Notes under the pieces: generated by a model
Database searches by the model: none
What the model was told of the DNA's origin: nothing
Seen by the model: only the letters and a program-made list of their open reading frames with translations
Program-made: the position numbers and the translations under genes
From: Streptomyces cyaneus
GTDB lineage: Bacteria; Actinomycetota; Actinomycetes; Streptomycetales; Streptomycetaceae
Direction: 5' to 3'
Assembly: GCF_004028635.1 (NCBI RefSeq)
Contig: NZ_RQJW01000009.1
Coordinates: 1 to 64,000 of the forward strand
DNA: 64,000 bases
In this document: piece after piece, positions 63,573 to 64,000 of the stretch
Numbering within the stretch: the first letter of the stretch is position 1
Layout: each line of letters starts with the position of its first letter

Positions 63573-63609
63573 CGCTCCGCTGGGTTGAGCCGTAGCGCTC
63601 CGCTGGGTC
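63564..63609 (+). repeat. 23-bp tandem repeat over the DUF6758-like stop
   Basis: GAGCCGTAGCGCTCCGCTGG plus GTT/GTC occurs twice in tandem (63564-63586, 63587-63609) with a third partial GAGCCGTGG copy. The first copy carries the stop codon of the upstream gene (TAG, 63570-63572). Confidence 0.85.
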
Positions 63610-63835
63610 GAGCCGTGGGGCGCCTTCGGGCTCGGGTAGTCGAGCGTGATGTGCGGCCGCGGGTGGTGTGTGGCTGGTCGCGCCCACGCGGCGGAGCCGC
63701 ATATCGACACAGCCCCGTGCCCCTGGGGGCGTGTGTGTAGGGGGCGCTAGAGGCGTACGGGTGTGACAGGGTCGTTGAATATGCGGTTATCCTTGAGCGT
63801 CCCCTTCCGTTCCGCCGGTGTCTGGAGTTTGTGTC

Positions 63836-64000
63836 GTGCGCATCGATCTGCACACCCACTCCACCGCCTCCGACGGTACGGACAGCCCGGCCGAGCTCGT
63901 GCGCAACGCCGCCGCGGCCGGACTGGACGTCGTGGCGCTCACCGATCACGACACCACCCGCGGACACGCCGAGGCGATCGCCGCGCTGCCGCGTGGGCTC
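63836..64000 (+). CDS. PHP-domain metal-dependent phosphoesterase (partial)
   Basis: Only the first 55 codons are in the window, from GTG 63836 with GGAG upstream. DLHTHSTASDGTDSPAEL and LTDHDTTRGHAE are the first two PHP metal motifs (HxH and DHD). Such proteins are trinucleotide or sugar phosphatases; the C-terminal part is outside the window. Confidence 0.85.
   Translation, partial: MRIDLHTHSTASDGTDSPAELVRNAAAAGLDVVALTDHDTTRGHAEAIAALPRGL

Noticed and set aside
1-64000. CRISPR array, rRNA/tRNA genes, biosynthetic gene cluster
   Set aside because: No regularly spaced repeats, no RNA gene structure and no PKS/NRPS or similar enzymes were seen.

Overview
The window is chromosomal DNA from a Streptomyces-like actinomycete. 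The sequence is very GC-rich with strong G/C third-position use, GTG and TTG starts are frequent, and the mycothiol gene mshB is present. The first 26 kb follows the typA-bldK-mshB neighbourhood that I recall from Streptomyces coelicolor (around SCO5111-SCO5126). The wider gene order (typA, mshB, ferredoxin, dapC, dapE, LOG protein, folP2-like, DivIVA-like, tag, DUF3117, O-methyltransferase, SigE-like, anti-sigma, htrA, tatB, mrp, MgtE-like, corA) also follows, from memory, the Mycobacterium tuberculosis Rv1165-Rv1239 order, so most of the window is old conserved actinobacterial core.

Layout. 0.3-2.2 kb: typA. 2.4-8.7 kb (+): five-gene oligopeptide importer whose order (permease, lipoprotein, permease, ATPase, ATPase) matches bldKA-bldKE; the first gene has two in-frame TTA codons, the only ones I found in any annotated gene. 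8.8-13.2 kb: an accessory patch with a frameshifted small gene, a SAM methyltransferase split by a TnpB-only insertion element whose empty site can be rebuilt exactly, an amidohydrolase and a possible PIN-like remnant. 13.25-19.4 kb (-): a second BldK-type importer with the same gene order, so the two operons form a large inverted pair around the patch. 19.9-25.8 kb (+): a third, differently ordered dipeptide/oligopeptide importer. 26-36.5 kb: small membrane protein, S9 peptidase, mshB group, a large Gly/Pro-rich membrane-anchored protein, and a four-gene ABC exporter plus two-component cassette. 36.6-48.6 kb: SirB1-like protein, GNAT enzyme, ferredoxin, the lysine/diaminopimelate genes dapC and dapE, a LOG-family protein, a FolP2-like protein, DivIVA-like protein, tag, enoyl-CoA hydratase, DUF3117 and an O-methyltransferase that seems to start at ATT. 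48.8-53.8 kb: an envelope-stress module (ECF sigma, zinc-binding anti-sigma, HtrA, TatB). 54-64 kb: mrp, DUF1003, MgtE-like and CorA magnesium proteins, a lipoprotein, a SUFU-like gene, an MFS exporter with an operator-like palindrome inside its promoter, a zinc-ribbon protein and the start of a PHP-domain gene.

How it works together: three peptide importers and an S9 peptidase suggest heavy use of extracellular peptides for nutrition and, for BldK, developmental signalling. The SigE-like/anti-sigma/HtrA/TatB block, the membrane-anchored PG-binding-type protein and a lysozyme-like protein serve the envelope. dapC and dapE feed diaminopimelate to cell wall and lysine. I saw no tRNA, rRNA, CRISPR array or secondary-metabolite cluster.
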